From Fulvivirga sp. M361 (lineage in GTDB: Bacteria; Bacteroidota; Bacteroidia; Cytophagales; Cyclobacteriaceae): a stretch of 56,034 bases of DNA. Location of the stretch: NCBI RefSeq assembly GCF_007097395.1, contig NZ_VKDC01000041.1, positions 1 to 56,034 on the forward strand. Reading direction: 5' to 3'. Shown here one piece after another: positions 7,094 through 14,049 of the stretch (within the stretch, counting starts at the first letter, position 1; the number at the start of each line of letters is the position of its first letter). The notes beneath the pieces were generated by a model. The model did not search any database, was not told the DNA's origin, and saw only the letters and a program-made list of their open reading frames with translations. Both the position numbers and the translations under genes were made by a program.

Positions 7094-7720
7094 TTACTTT
7101 TTGATTCGGACTTTAAGAGCTTTTATTTTGCTTTCATCAAGCCCTGTTATTGTAGCAATTTGCTCATGTGAAAGACCCTGTCGCTTCATTTCTTTGGCTA
7201 ACTCTACTGTATTATTTCTTTTGGCTATTTCGGCAGATTCTTGCTTGGCTTCTTTTATCAGTTCAAATGTTGGAACATACTTTTTACTGTTTCTCAGTTC
7301 TTCCAGCAAACCAATGTCATTAAAGCTCAAATAGCTTTTATCAGAAATTATTAAATGATCTAATACTTCCGTTTCTACAATTTTACCCACTTGAATGAGT
7401 CGGTCAGTTATGTTTTTATCCGGTTCGGAAGGTTTTAGCTCTCCGCTTGGATGATTATGAACCAACATGATTTTTACCGCTCTTTTTTGCAAGGCAAGAC
7501 TGAAAACCTCCATTGGTTTTACCAATGTCGCATTGATAGTCCCTTTACTGATTAATTCAATGAAAAGAAGTCGATGGTTGTTAGCTAAACCAATCACCCA
7601 AAAATGCTCTCTGTCCTGATCTATTTTATTTTCTCGAAGCAGAATTCTTTGCATGATTCCATACAAGTCGTCTGAATTGAGGATTTTGATCTTATCATTT
7701 TCGCTCAGGTTAACGTTCAT
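7094..7720 (-). CDS. RadC-like JAB-domain protein with extra C-terminal tail
   Basis: The protein contains the JAMM metal-binding motif of RadC-type JAB domains, HNHPSG.LKPSEPD (H88, H90, S98, D101), inside the normal fold (VIGL..NHRLL, ISKGT, FSLALQKRAVKIMLVH, DHLIISD). The N-terminal helix-hairpin-helix of long RadC proteins is missing. The tail after residue 150 is unusual: AKEMKRQGLSHEQIATITGL looks like the C-terminal helical tail common in PD-(D/E)XK transposase-like proteins. RadC-like JAB proteins are frequent in mobile islands; a DNA-repair role is not established. Start at 7720 is ATG with good N-terminal residues. Confidence 0.8.
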   Translation of the reverse strand: MNVNLSENDKIKILNSDDLYGIMQRILLRENKIDQDREHFWVIGLANNHRLLFIELISKGTINATLVKPMEVFSLALQKRAVKIMLVHNHPSGELKPSEPDKNITDRLIQVGKIVETEVLDHLIISDKSYLSFNDIGLLEELRNSKKYVPTFELIKEAKQESAEIAKRNNTVELAKEMKRQGLSHEQIATITGLDESKIKALKVRIKK

Positions 7721-7820
7721 AAATCAAAAATAGGTTTTTTACAGTATCATTATTAGGCTCTTTTTTCACTTTCGTCAAAAGTTAATTGTATTTCCATTAG
7801 ATACTGCTTGCTAATTTTCT

Positions 7821-7915
7821 ACTTTCAAACATTCGCAAACGAAGTATAAACACCTTCTTCCTAAATTTAAACAATCCACCAAAAGACATAAAACACAGCC
7901 TGATGCATTACTAAG
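7821..7915 (-). repeat. Dispersed repeat A, copy 3
   Basis: This copy lies between the intact XRE gene (stop at 7999) and the RadC-like gene (start at 7720). It aligns with copies 1 and 2 over CTTTCAAACAT.CGCAAACGA, AATCC(T/A)CCAAAAGACAT and CAGCCT.A.GCATT.CT.AGTTAC. The match to copy 1 continues past the repeat to the XRE 3' end, giving roughly 270 bp of paralogous DNA. Confidence 0.78.
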
Positions 7916-7998
7916 TTACCAGCCGTGAACGCCCATTGGGGCTAAAGAATGGGTTGAGAGGGCAATGAAGAGGATTTTTCCTGGATATAGATAAAGCG

Positions 7999-8442
7999 CT
8001 ATTTCAGTTTATCCAGTACTTTTTCCAATAACGCCACCTTTTCGTCCTTCTCCTTCAGCAGTGCCTCATAAAGTTTTTTGTTCTCCTCGATAGCTTCCAC
8101 CCATTTTTCTATGGGATTAAAAGTGCATTGATAGTTTTGTACTGACGCTTGACCACTCAAAACTGAGGCATGATCACTCAAGGGGCCGTGATTTGCGACA
8201 ACATTATAAACCGTTGCATTCTCCTGTAGGTTTTTAATAGCTTCGGCAGAAATACCCATAGCTTTAGCTATTCTATCCAAGGTAGTATCATCTACCTCTT
8301 CCTTTTGCTCTATTTTAGAAATGGCCTGCTGGCTAATGCCTAATTGCTCCGCTACAGTTTCTTGCGAAATGCCTAGTAATTCACGCATCTGCATAACTTT
8401 TCTGCCAAGGTGTACGGGACGAGGGTGTGTAGTACTTTCCAT
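7999..8442 (-). CDS. XRE-family transcriptional regulator
   Basis: Residues about 11-70 are an XRE helix-turn-helix: LGRKVMQMRELLGISQETVA, then AEQLGISQQAISKIEQ, then DRIAKAMGIS. A linker (85-104) follows with heptad-like repeats (SDHASV, SGQASV) encoded by 21-bp repeats. The motif CTFNP and a charged coiled coil of about 35 residues (ENKKLYEALLKEKDEK) end the protein, probably for dimerisation. This layout is common in Bacteroidetes. A TAnnTTTG box ends four bases before the ATG, and two tandem inverted repeats lie further upstream, so autoregulation is likely. A decayed copy of its 3' half is at 3424-3625. Confidence 0.88.
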   Translation of the reverse strand: MESTTHPRPVHLGRKVMQMRELLGISQETVAEQLGISQQAISKIEQKEEVDDTTLDRIAKAMGISAEAIKNLQENATVYNVVANHGPLSDHASVLSGQASVQNYQCTFNPIEKWVEAIEENKKLYEALLKEKDEKVALLEKVLDKLK

Positions 8443-8446
8443 GGAC

Positions 8447-8477
8447 CAAATATATCAAACCTCGGCACAGTTGGCAA
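8447..8477 (-). promoter_or_regulatory. Candidate promoter of the XRE gene
   Basis: TATATTTG (8447-8454) matches the Bacteroidetes -7 box TAnnTTTG, with TTG (8475-8477) 20 bp upstream as a -33 box. The ATG begins only 4 bp after the -7 box, so the transcript would start at or next to the start codon. Confidence 0.55.
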
Positions 8478-8492
8478 GTGGCCTTGCAGGTG

Positions 8493-8530
8493 GGTTGTGA
8501 AGGTACAACCGTAAGTTGTGACATTACAAC
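8493..8530. promoter_or_regulatory. Two tandem inverted repeats, candidate XRE operators
   Basis: GGTTGT-N6-ACAACC (8493-8510) and GTTGT-N6-ACAAC (8515-8530) have the same half-sites and spacer length. Their centres are 21 bp apart, two helical turns. They lie just upstream of the XRE promoter and suit a dimeric helix-turn-helix protein, most simply the XRE protein itself. Confidence 0.6.
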
Positions 8531-8669
8531 CCGTCTACAGCCGGTCTTTGTCACGTTTTGCCCTTTGCCTATTGCTAACGGGTCAAGAATTTACCAACAT
8601 TGAAATAGAATTCACCCTCTAATATTCAACATCAATTGGACTGTGACACGACAATAGTGTACGGGCCGG

Positions 8670-9296
8670 TTAAAACTTACCAAACTTGAAAGATACTCCT
8701 GCCGTCCAGCTGGATAGATCGTTATTACTAATATTATTTACATCCAGGTCAACTCCTTCTACATACCGGTAGCCTCCATTAGCGGAGATACGGAGAAAGC
8801 CGGTAATGTTCATCTCGATTTCTACGCTGGGCTCTACTACAAAAAAAGCGGACCTTTCTATGGTGGCCCGCAGGTCATTCACTATGGGCCTGGAATCATC
8901 TACTACTTCTACACCACCGGCGCCGATCAATATGGGAAAAGACACATGGATAATTTCTTTTGGCGCGATGATATACCCTAATACCAGGCCGCCATAACCT
9001 CCGAAGAGGTCAAATTTTTCCGTAATGTTGTCATTCGTAACTTCAAAATCATTTTTTGTGGTGAGCCCATAGCCTCCGCCTCCGAGAATGAAGTGCTTGT
9101 TAAGGATCACACCCCCATGGCCCCCTAAAAAGAGCGCATTTTCATTATTAAATTCAGTGACTTTAATATCAAATGAACCAAAACCCCTGACCTCTGATTT
9201 TCTGCCGAAGAGGGTTTTCATTTCATCGTCGTCATCCTGGGCATTAACGGATAACATCACGATACTTGCGAATAGAAATAATAAGACCTTTTTCAT
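8670..9296 (-). CDS. Outer-membrane beta-barrel protein, unknown
   Basis: A signal peptide (MKKVLLFLFASIVMLSVNAQ) is followed by an acidic patch DDDDE and alternating polar/apolar strands rich in Gly and aromatic residues (FILGGGGYGL, LFGGYGGLVLGYI). The protein ends in FKFGKF, a C-terminal aromatic as in barrel proteins. Length is 208 residues. It is the last of a run of minus-strand genes from the sigma factor at 12161, with a 47-bp gap to the gene before. That suggests an envelope-stress regulon but does not prove it. The ligand is unknown. Confidence 0.75.
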   Translation of the reverse strand: MKKVLLFLFASIVMLSVNAQDDDDEMKTLFGRKSEVRGFGSFDIKVTEFNNENALFLGGHGGVILNKHFILGGGGYGLTTKNDFEVTNDNITEKFDLFGGYGGLVLGYIIAPKEIIHVSFPILIGAGGVEVVDDSRPIVNDLRATIERSAFFVVEPSVEIEMNITGFLRISANGGYRYVEGVDLDVNNISNNDLSSWTAGVSFKFGKF

Positions 9297-9343
9297 TATT
9301 TAAGTGGAGTTTTTAGTGTTAACAAATACCTTCTCATTACACA

Positions 9344-9871
9344 TCAAAAAATATATTTGAGCGTCAGGGCTGTATCCCAGAACCGCATCTTTGTACGGCG
9401 CATGCCTATAAAATCCAGGTAGGGTTTGATATCTATTCCGATGGTAGCGGGAAGCTTTAGCAGCCTGTATTCCATTCCAATGGTAGTATTAACCCCCATA
9501 GTGAAAAAAGAACGTTCTTCCGTATCAAATTCACGTATTGGGCTATTGGAAAGTGGGAATGATTGTTCGGCCAGTTTCTGATCTAGAAATGATTCAAAAC
9601 CGATATGTCCACCTACACCATAAAAGAAATAGAAATCATCATTAAACCCTATTGCTATCGGTCTATGGAACAGGTAAAGGTGGGTGAATTGAAGCCCGTT
9701 ATTTCTGTTGCTGACCATAAGCTCCATAGCTTGCTCCTCCGTAATAAAGTGCTTATAGGTAGCTGCGGTGGTATAACCCACACGGGCGCCTGCGGAGTTT
9801 TTGTAGTAAAACTGTGCTTGTGATACTCCATAAGCGGACACAAGAAGTAGTAAAGCCATTATAACTTTCAT
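9344..9871 (-). CDS. Secreted beta-barrel-like protein, unknown
   Basis: A signal peptide (MKVIMALLLLVSAYGVSQAQ) precedes 155 residues of strand-rich sequence (FYFFYGVGGHIGFESF, TTIGMEYRLL, GIDIKPYLDFIG) ending in LTLKYIF, a barrel-type end. This pattern fits a small outer-membrane protein of about eight strands. It lies 97 bp after the DUF4097-like gene and 47 bp before the next barrel gene, all on the same strand. The family is not recognised by name. Confidence 0.7.
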   Translation of the reverse strand: MKVIMALLLLVSAYGVSQAQFYYKNSAGARVGYTTAATYKHFITEEQAMELMVSNRNNGLQFTHLYLFHRPIAIGFNDDFYFFYGVGGHIGFESFLDQKLAEQSFPLSNSPIREFDTEERSFFTMGVNTTIGMEYRLLKLPATIGIDIKPYLDFIGMRRTKMRFWDTALTLKYIF

Positions 9872-9968
9872 GGATCTGGAATTAATTGGCGCGTTAAGCC
9901 GTCAGTCAGTGCGTAGAGTCCTGATTGAAGTGATTAGACTGGTAACTTATCTCGCATATTTATTTTAG

Positions 9969-11117
9969 TTATTTATTTACAGAATGACGTACACCCGAAA
10001 GCTCAAGAGCCACCTCTCCTCCTGAAGAATTGATCTCTACATAGCCCGGATAATTGTTTTTTTCACCTATAGAACCTGTTACGTGGATAACCTTTTTCTT
10101 ATCCAGGTATTCTTTTTGAATGTCACCACGTACTTCCGGAATATTTAACTGTTCTGTTTTAGCGGTGATGTCTACGGTAATGTAACTGTCCGGGTCAAAC
10201 ATCAGCGAGATGTCTGTATATTTTCCATCTAACCTTATCCTTGAGAAGCTAAATGGAATACCCTCGAAGTCAATCTGACCGTAATTCATGTCAAGGTCAG
10301 CATTTTTTACAAGTCGTTCTACCTCTATCTTGGAAAACAGGCTCTTACCCATTAACCGGTTTACTTCTTTAATTCGTAAACTTTTGTCGTTCCTGGAATC
10401 CAATTCAAGTTTGTCTACCTTTTTTATGGTCAGGTGGGACGTACTGCTTCTTAATTCAATGTTGCCCGCTTCTAATAACTCTCCCTCTACTGTTTTTAAT
10501 GTCAATACTCCGGAGGACAGCTCCTTTATTTTTATATCCCCATAAGCCACTTCTACAGAGGATACACCATGAAACCGGTTGGCCCTCATGTTGCCATGCA
10601 TGATATTGATATCACATTTGCCATACATCTCAGCCAGGTACAGGTCGCCGAATTTGTTCTGTAATTCAAGGTTTATCGTGGCAGGCATATATATTTCGTA
10701 ATCTATTTCAAGCTTGGTCTTACTTAAAAGTGTTTTTGAGTAGTCAGAGATATTGTTCCATAACTCTTTGAAGAAGCCTGACTTTCTATCCAGTAAAGTG
10801 GTCACGGTAACATACGATCCGGTTTGACGAAAATCAATGTCTACCCGGTCCAATAATTTATTCGCGTCCGAGTAATCTTTGCCAAATGCGGTAATTTTTG
10901 CATTTACCTTGATAGAGTCCTTATCCCAGGTATTGATCACCACCTGGCCATATTTATTGATCAATGTAAAGTTCGCATTAGAGGATACGCTAAATGAGCG
11001 ATCAACCGATTTGGACAGTTTAGTGTCAACGTCAGGCTTTGCCACTGCGTAAAGGCTTACGGTGCCTAGTACCAGTAAACAACTAAATACTAATCTCATC
11101 ACTCCCTTCTTTATCAT
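9969..11117 (-). CDS. Secreted adhesin-like repeat protein (DUF4097-type)
   Basis: A signal sequence (MRLVFSCLLVLGTVSLYAVA, after a short MIKKGV extension) precedes a beta-rich protein made of short parallel strands: FTLINKYGQVVINTWDKDS, then LELQNKFGDLYLAEM, SVEVAYGDIKIKEL. That pattern is typical of DUF4097/DUF2807-like putative adhesins. In Bacteroidetes such genes often follow a sigma/anti-sigma pair, as here. The start overlaps the end of the anti-sigma-like gene by about 35 bp, so translation may be coupled. Met at 11099 is an alternative start. Likely periplasmic or surface-bound; no enzymatic motif is seen. Confidence 0.72.
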   Translation of the reverse strand: MIKKGVMRLVFSCLLVLGTVSLYAVAKPDVDTKLSKSVDRSFSVSSNANFTLINKYGQVVINTWDKDSIKVNAKITAFGKDYSDANKLLDRVDIDFRQTGSYVTVTTLLDRKSGFFKELWNNISDYSKTLLSKTKLEIDYEIYMPATINLELQNKFGDLYLAEMYGKCDINIMHGNMRANRFHGVSSVEVAYGDIKIKELSSGVLTLKTVEGELLEAGNIELRSSTSHLTIKKVDKLELDSRNDKSLRIKEVNRLMGKSLFSKIEVERLVKNADLDMNYGQIDFEGIPFSFSRIRLDGKYTDISLMFDPDSYITVDITAKTEQLNIPEVRGDIQKEYLDKKKVIHVTGSIGEKNNYPGYVEINSSGGEVALELSGVRHSVNK

Positions 11118-11613
11118 GGTCCTTTATCTCTAGTAAGATCTGTTCCAAGATCTGTAGTTTTATCCGGTAGTTAGTGATCATAGCATTTACTACCTCTTCA
11201 TTATCTGCATTATCTTTTAAATCAATCTTTAAGTCCTGATAGGCGCTATCCAATGCAGCAAGGTTATCCATTACTTCCGGGTCTATCACCCGGTTGCTTG
11301 CTTTGATCAGTTGGATTTTCTCAGCTACCTGCTGCGAGTAAAAAAACTCAGTTTCTGCCAGTTCCGGAGAAATATCGCTTAGTGAAAATCCATTTTTATA
11401 GGACTGCGCGTCATAGTTCAGCAGGATCCATGACAGGCCCACACCCACCACCAGGGCCGCCGCTATCCGGCTGATGGTTTTTATATTAAAAAGTGTCCTG
11501 CGAGACTTAATACCTTGATCTATACCTGTCCAAAGTTCGGCAGCATCTACTTCATAAATGTCAAAAGATGGCCTTTCCTGCTCTATCCGATAGTTAAGCT
11601 TGTCTTCTTTCAT
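11083..11613 (-). CDS. Putative anti-sigma factor, single membrane span
   Basis: The 176-residue protein has a cytoplasmic N-terminal segment (about 45 residues, containing ELWTGIDQGI), one membrane span (AAALVVGVGLSWILLN), and a periplasmic helical part rich in Glu and Asp. That topology is typical of anti-sigma factors that follow ECF sigma genes in Bacteroidetes. The gene starts 5 bp after the sigma stop codon. No named anti-sigma domain (ZAS or FecR) is obvious, so the call rests on position and topology. Confidence 0.7.
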   Translation of the reverse strand: MKEDKLNYRIEQERPSFDIYEVDAAELWTGIDQGIKSRRTLFNIKTISRIAAALVVGVGLSWILLNYDAQSYKNGFSLSDISPELAETEFFYSQQVAEKIQLIKASNRVIDPEVMDNLAALDSAYQDLKIDLKDNADNEEVVNAMITNYRIKLQILEQILLEIKDHDKEGSDEISI

Positions 11614-11618
11614 GCGGT

Positions 11619-12161
11619 TCAGCTATCTGTTAATAATTGTCTTATTTTACTCTTCGCTTTACTGTACTGTGCTTTTGATGTAGCTTCAGTAATCCCTAAT
11701 ATCTCACCTATTTCCTTATGATCATACCCCTCAAAGAGATATAAGTTAAGCACTGTTTTACACCCCTCAGATATTTTGTCGATGGCCCCCATAATACGTT
11801 TTGCCTCATATCGATTGTAATCCATATCTTCATGGTCATCATCAACAAAATCGTCATTTTCACCCAATTCCACGGTCATTAGCTTCTTTTTCTTTAATGC
11901 ATTTAAACAGTGGTTAACTACTATCCTTTTGAGCCAGGCGCTGAATGTCACTTCATTTTTCAATGACCGGATCATTGAAAAAGCAGTTATAAAAGCTTCC
12001 TGTAGTACATCCTTCGCTTCTTCGTCATCCCCCATCATCCTCCTGCAAATATTGTACATAGCCTGAACATACAACTTATACAGTTCATTCTGGGCTTGCC
12101 TGTCCCCTCGCTGGCTACGCTGTACCAGGTACTTATGTATAGTCTGCTGTCCCGACTCCAC
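11619..12161 (-). CDS. ECF-type RNA polymerase sigma factor
   Basis: Sigma-70 region 2 is clear (NELYKLYVQAMYNICRRMMG, then DAKDVLQEAF-like EEAKDVLQEAFITAF and FSAWLKRIVVNHCLN). Region 4 is also clear (AIDKISEGCKTVLNLYLFEG, YDHKEIGEILGITEATSKAQ, YSKAKSKIRQLL). Length 180 is normal for the family. It heads an operon with the putative anti-sigma gene 5 bp downstream and the envelope genes that follow, so it probably controls envelope functions. It starts with ATG at 12161; the upstream gap to the divergent VOC gene is about 160 bp. Confidence 0.92.
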   Translation of the reverse strand: MESGQQTIHKYLVQRSQRGDRQAQNELYKLYVQAMYNICRRMMGDDEEAKDVLQEAFITAFSMIRSLKNEVTFSAWLKRIVVNHCLNALKKKKLMTVELGENDDFVDDDHEDMDYNRYEAKRIMGAIDKISEGCKTVLNLYLFEGYDHKEIGEILGITEATSKAQYSKAKSKIRQLLTDS

Positions 12162-12320
12162 TTATATTTTGACCTTGCTTCAATGACAACCTGATATTAA
12201 GCAGGTTTCTATTTTACACACATTTTTTTGACCCTTCCAATATACGGATATTGAACGCTTGTTCTTTATCTTTGAAATAAGCGGTTTTTGAAGATTACTA
12301 ACGCAAAATAATAGTACGTC

Positions 12321-12743
12321 ATGAAAAATATCCAGCCTTTTCACCTGGCATTTCCGGTAGACAATCTTGAAGCAGCACGAAAGTTTTACACGGAGATTTT
12401 GCAATGCCCTACCGGCAGGTCGTCTGAACACTGGATTGATTTCAATCTTTTTGGCCATCAAATCGTAGCGCATCTGGCACCGGAAGAAGCCGGAAAAACC
12501 CGGACAAATCAAGTGGATGGTGATCATGTGCCTGTAAAACACTTTGGTGTTATTCTGGAGTGGCAACAATGGGAAGCTTTGGCCGAACGTCTTGAATCTT
12601 TGAATATCGAATTCATTATCCAGCCCCATATCCGCTTCAAAGGAGAGGTAGGGGAGCAAGCCACCATGTTTTTTCTGGATCCCAGTGGGAATGCACTTGA
12701 GTTTAAGTCATTCAAAACAATGGATCAGATCTTTGCACATTAG
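12321..12743 (+). CDS. VOC-family (glyoxalase/dioxygenase fold) protein
   Basis: A single-module VOC protein of 140 residues: two beta-alpha-beta-beta-beta units beginning [20 protein letters not shown] and ending [15 protein letters not shown]. Metal ligands His (HLAF), His (KHFGV) and Glu (ALEF) are in place. VOC proteins include glyoxalases, dioxygenases and antibiotic-binding proteins; the sequence does not tell which. It probably stands alone, divergent from the sigma-factor operon and about 110 bp before the next gene. Confidence 0.85.
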   Translation: MKNIQPFHLAFPVDNLEAARKFYTEILQCPTGRSSEHWIDFNLFGHQIVAHLAPEEAGKTRTNQVDGDHVPVKHFGVILEWQQWEALAERLESLNIEFIIQPHIRFKGEVGEQATMFFLDPSGNALEFKSFKTMDQIFAH

Positions 12744-12851
12744 TGGTGCAACGAAATAATCTCTTTTCCGATACGTTTACACTCAATACTTTTGATTAGT
12801 CTTACCAAATTCATTTATTTAATCATCGCCAAGTTGAACAAGGACCAAAAG

Positions 12852-13871
12852 ATGATAAAGCGGGTATTCGCAGGTATAGGGTTATGCCTGGTGTTATGTT
12901 TTGCTGCCAACGCACAAGAAGCCACCTTTTCTCAGCGCTTAAGTAGCCTGTCCTTTTCTAATGCGTTCCCTGAAAACTTATTGAAAACAAGGTCAGTTGT
13001 TTTGTATGATATATCTCCTGAACAAACTCAGCCTGTTATCCGCGGGGATTGGCAATCTGTGGCAGAGAAAATACAGCCCACATTGAAAAAAAGCGGGATC
13101 GATGGAGTAGTCCATTATTATTTGAGAGACCTGTTCAGTGGAAAAGAATCTTACAATACCTTTCTGGACTACTATGATGACCGTGATATTAAGAATGCAG
13201 TCTTTGTAAAGGAAAATGCAGGCAATTATGAGATCATTGTGACGGACTTGCAAGATCGTCAGTTTTTACTCAAAGAAGGGCAGGCTGCCTGGAAACAGAG
13301 CGGGCCTAATCTGGAAGAGATATTGGATAATCTCTACCGGGCCGTAGCTAATGCAGGCCTTGACAGAGAGAACAGACTGATCCTGGAAGGGCCTGAATTT
13401 GGACAGCTACTAAGCCCGATAAAAGCGAAACGTAATGAATTTTACGACCTCAATTTCTCCAGTGAAAAACTGGCTATCCCTGTTTTTGAGGATACCGCAG
13501 CCATTAATAGCGCCATGGATGCCTATCCCTATGCTTATGGTTATGTTGCCGAAGAAACCGCTGAGAAAGAGCTACGCACCCAGGGATATCAATATATATT
13601 ATATTATGTAAGATCAACAGGTAGATCTGTGAAGGAAATACTGAAGTATAAAACTACCTCTTCTGAAACCGATTATATTTCCGAAGTAGTAAAGGACAAA
13701 AAGCTAAGTGTAGAATCTTACAATATCCATACCCCTGTATACAAGTTTTACATCAAACACATTTATTCCGGCAATGTATTTTTAGGGAAAAAATGGGATG
13801 CCGCTCCTGAATGGCAAAAAGCACTAAACAACTATATGCTCAACCTTAGAAATGAATTGGTAAGAAATTGA
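12852..13871 (+). CDS. Secreted protein, unknown
   Basis: The Met at 12852 gives a proper signal peptide (MIKRVFAGIGLCLVLCFAANAQ); an earlier in-frame Met at 12792 would add 20 mostly hydrophobic residues and is less likely. The mature part, about 318 residues, has mixed alpha/beta character without a motif I recognise. Phrases such as SVVLYDISP, YYLRDLFSGKESY and KFYIKHIYSGNVFLGKKWDA are typical of Bacteroidetes-specific periplasmic proteins. No cysteine after the signal peptide, so not a lipoprotein. Confidence 0.68.
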   Translation: MIKRVFAGIGLCLVLCFAANAQEATFSQRLSSLSFSNAFPENLLKTRSVVLYDISPEQTQPVIRGDWQSVAEKIQPTLKKSGIDGVVHYYLRDLFSGKESYNTFLDYYDDRDIKNAVFVKENAGNYEIIVTDLQDRQFLLKEGQAAWKQSGPNLEEILDNLYRAVANAGLDRENRLILEGPEFGQLLSPIKAKRNEFYDLNFSSEKLAIPVFEDTAAINSAMDAYPYAYGYVAEETAEKELRTQGYQYILYYVRSTGRSVKEILKYKTTSSETDYISEVVKDKKLSVESYNIHTPVYKFYIKHIYSGNVFLGKKWDAAPEWQKALNNYMLNLRNELVRN

Positions 13872-13977
13872 GGCCTGCTTACCTCCTTTAAATTTCTATT
13901 TCGAACACGAAAGGTCAGTACACGACACTTTCATTCATTAATACACCCTTTAAAGCTATAACAAAGGTCTGTTGGCT

Positions 13978-14007
13978 TTTCGTGATTCTTTTGTGACCCT
14001 TTCGTGA
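13978..14007. promoter_or_regulatory. Three phased TTTYGTGA direct repeats
   Basis: TTTCGTGA (13978), TTTTGTGA's equivalent (13989) and TTTCGTGA (14000) repeat at exactly 11 bp. They lie 43 bp before the Spondin_N lipoprotein ATG. Direct repeats on one face of the helix are typical of response-regulator or LytTR-type sites. Confidence 0.5.
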
Positions 14008-14049
14008 TATCTGAATTTCACATTTGCATGAGAAAAAAATAAAACTCTC

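Noticed and set aside
3321-8000. Integron attC sites at the A repeats (GCCTAAC near 3388)
   Set aside because: The GCCTAAC core lacks a partner GTTRRRY at the right distance, copies 2 and 3 do not keep it, and no IntI-type integrase is visible.
12180-12659. Minus-strand ORF of 159 codons
   Set aside because: Mostly antisense to the clear VOC gene, whose metal ligands are intact.
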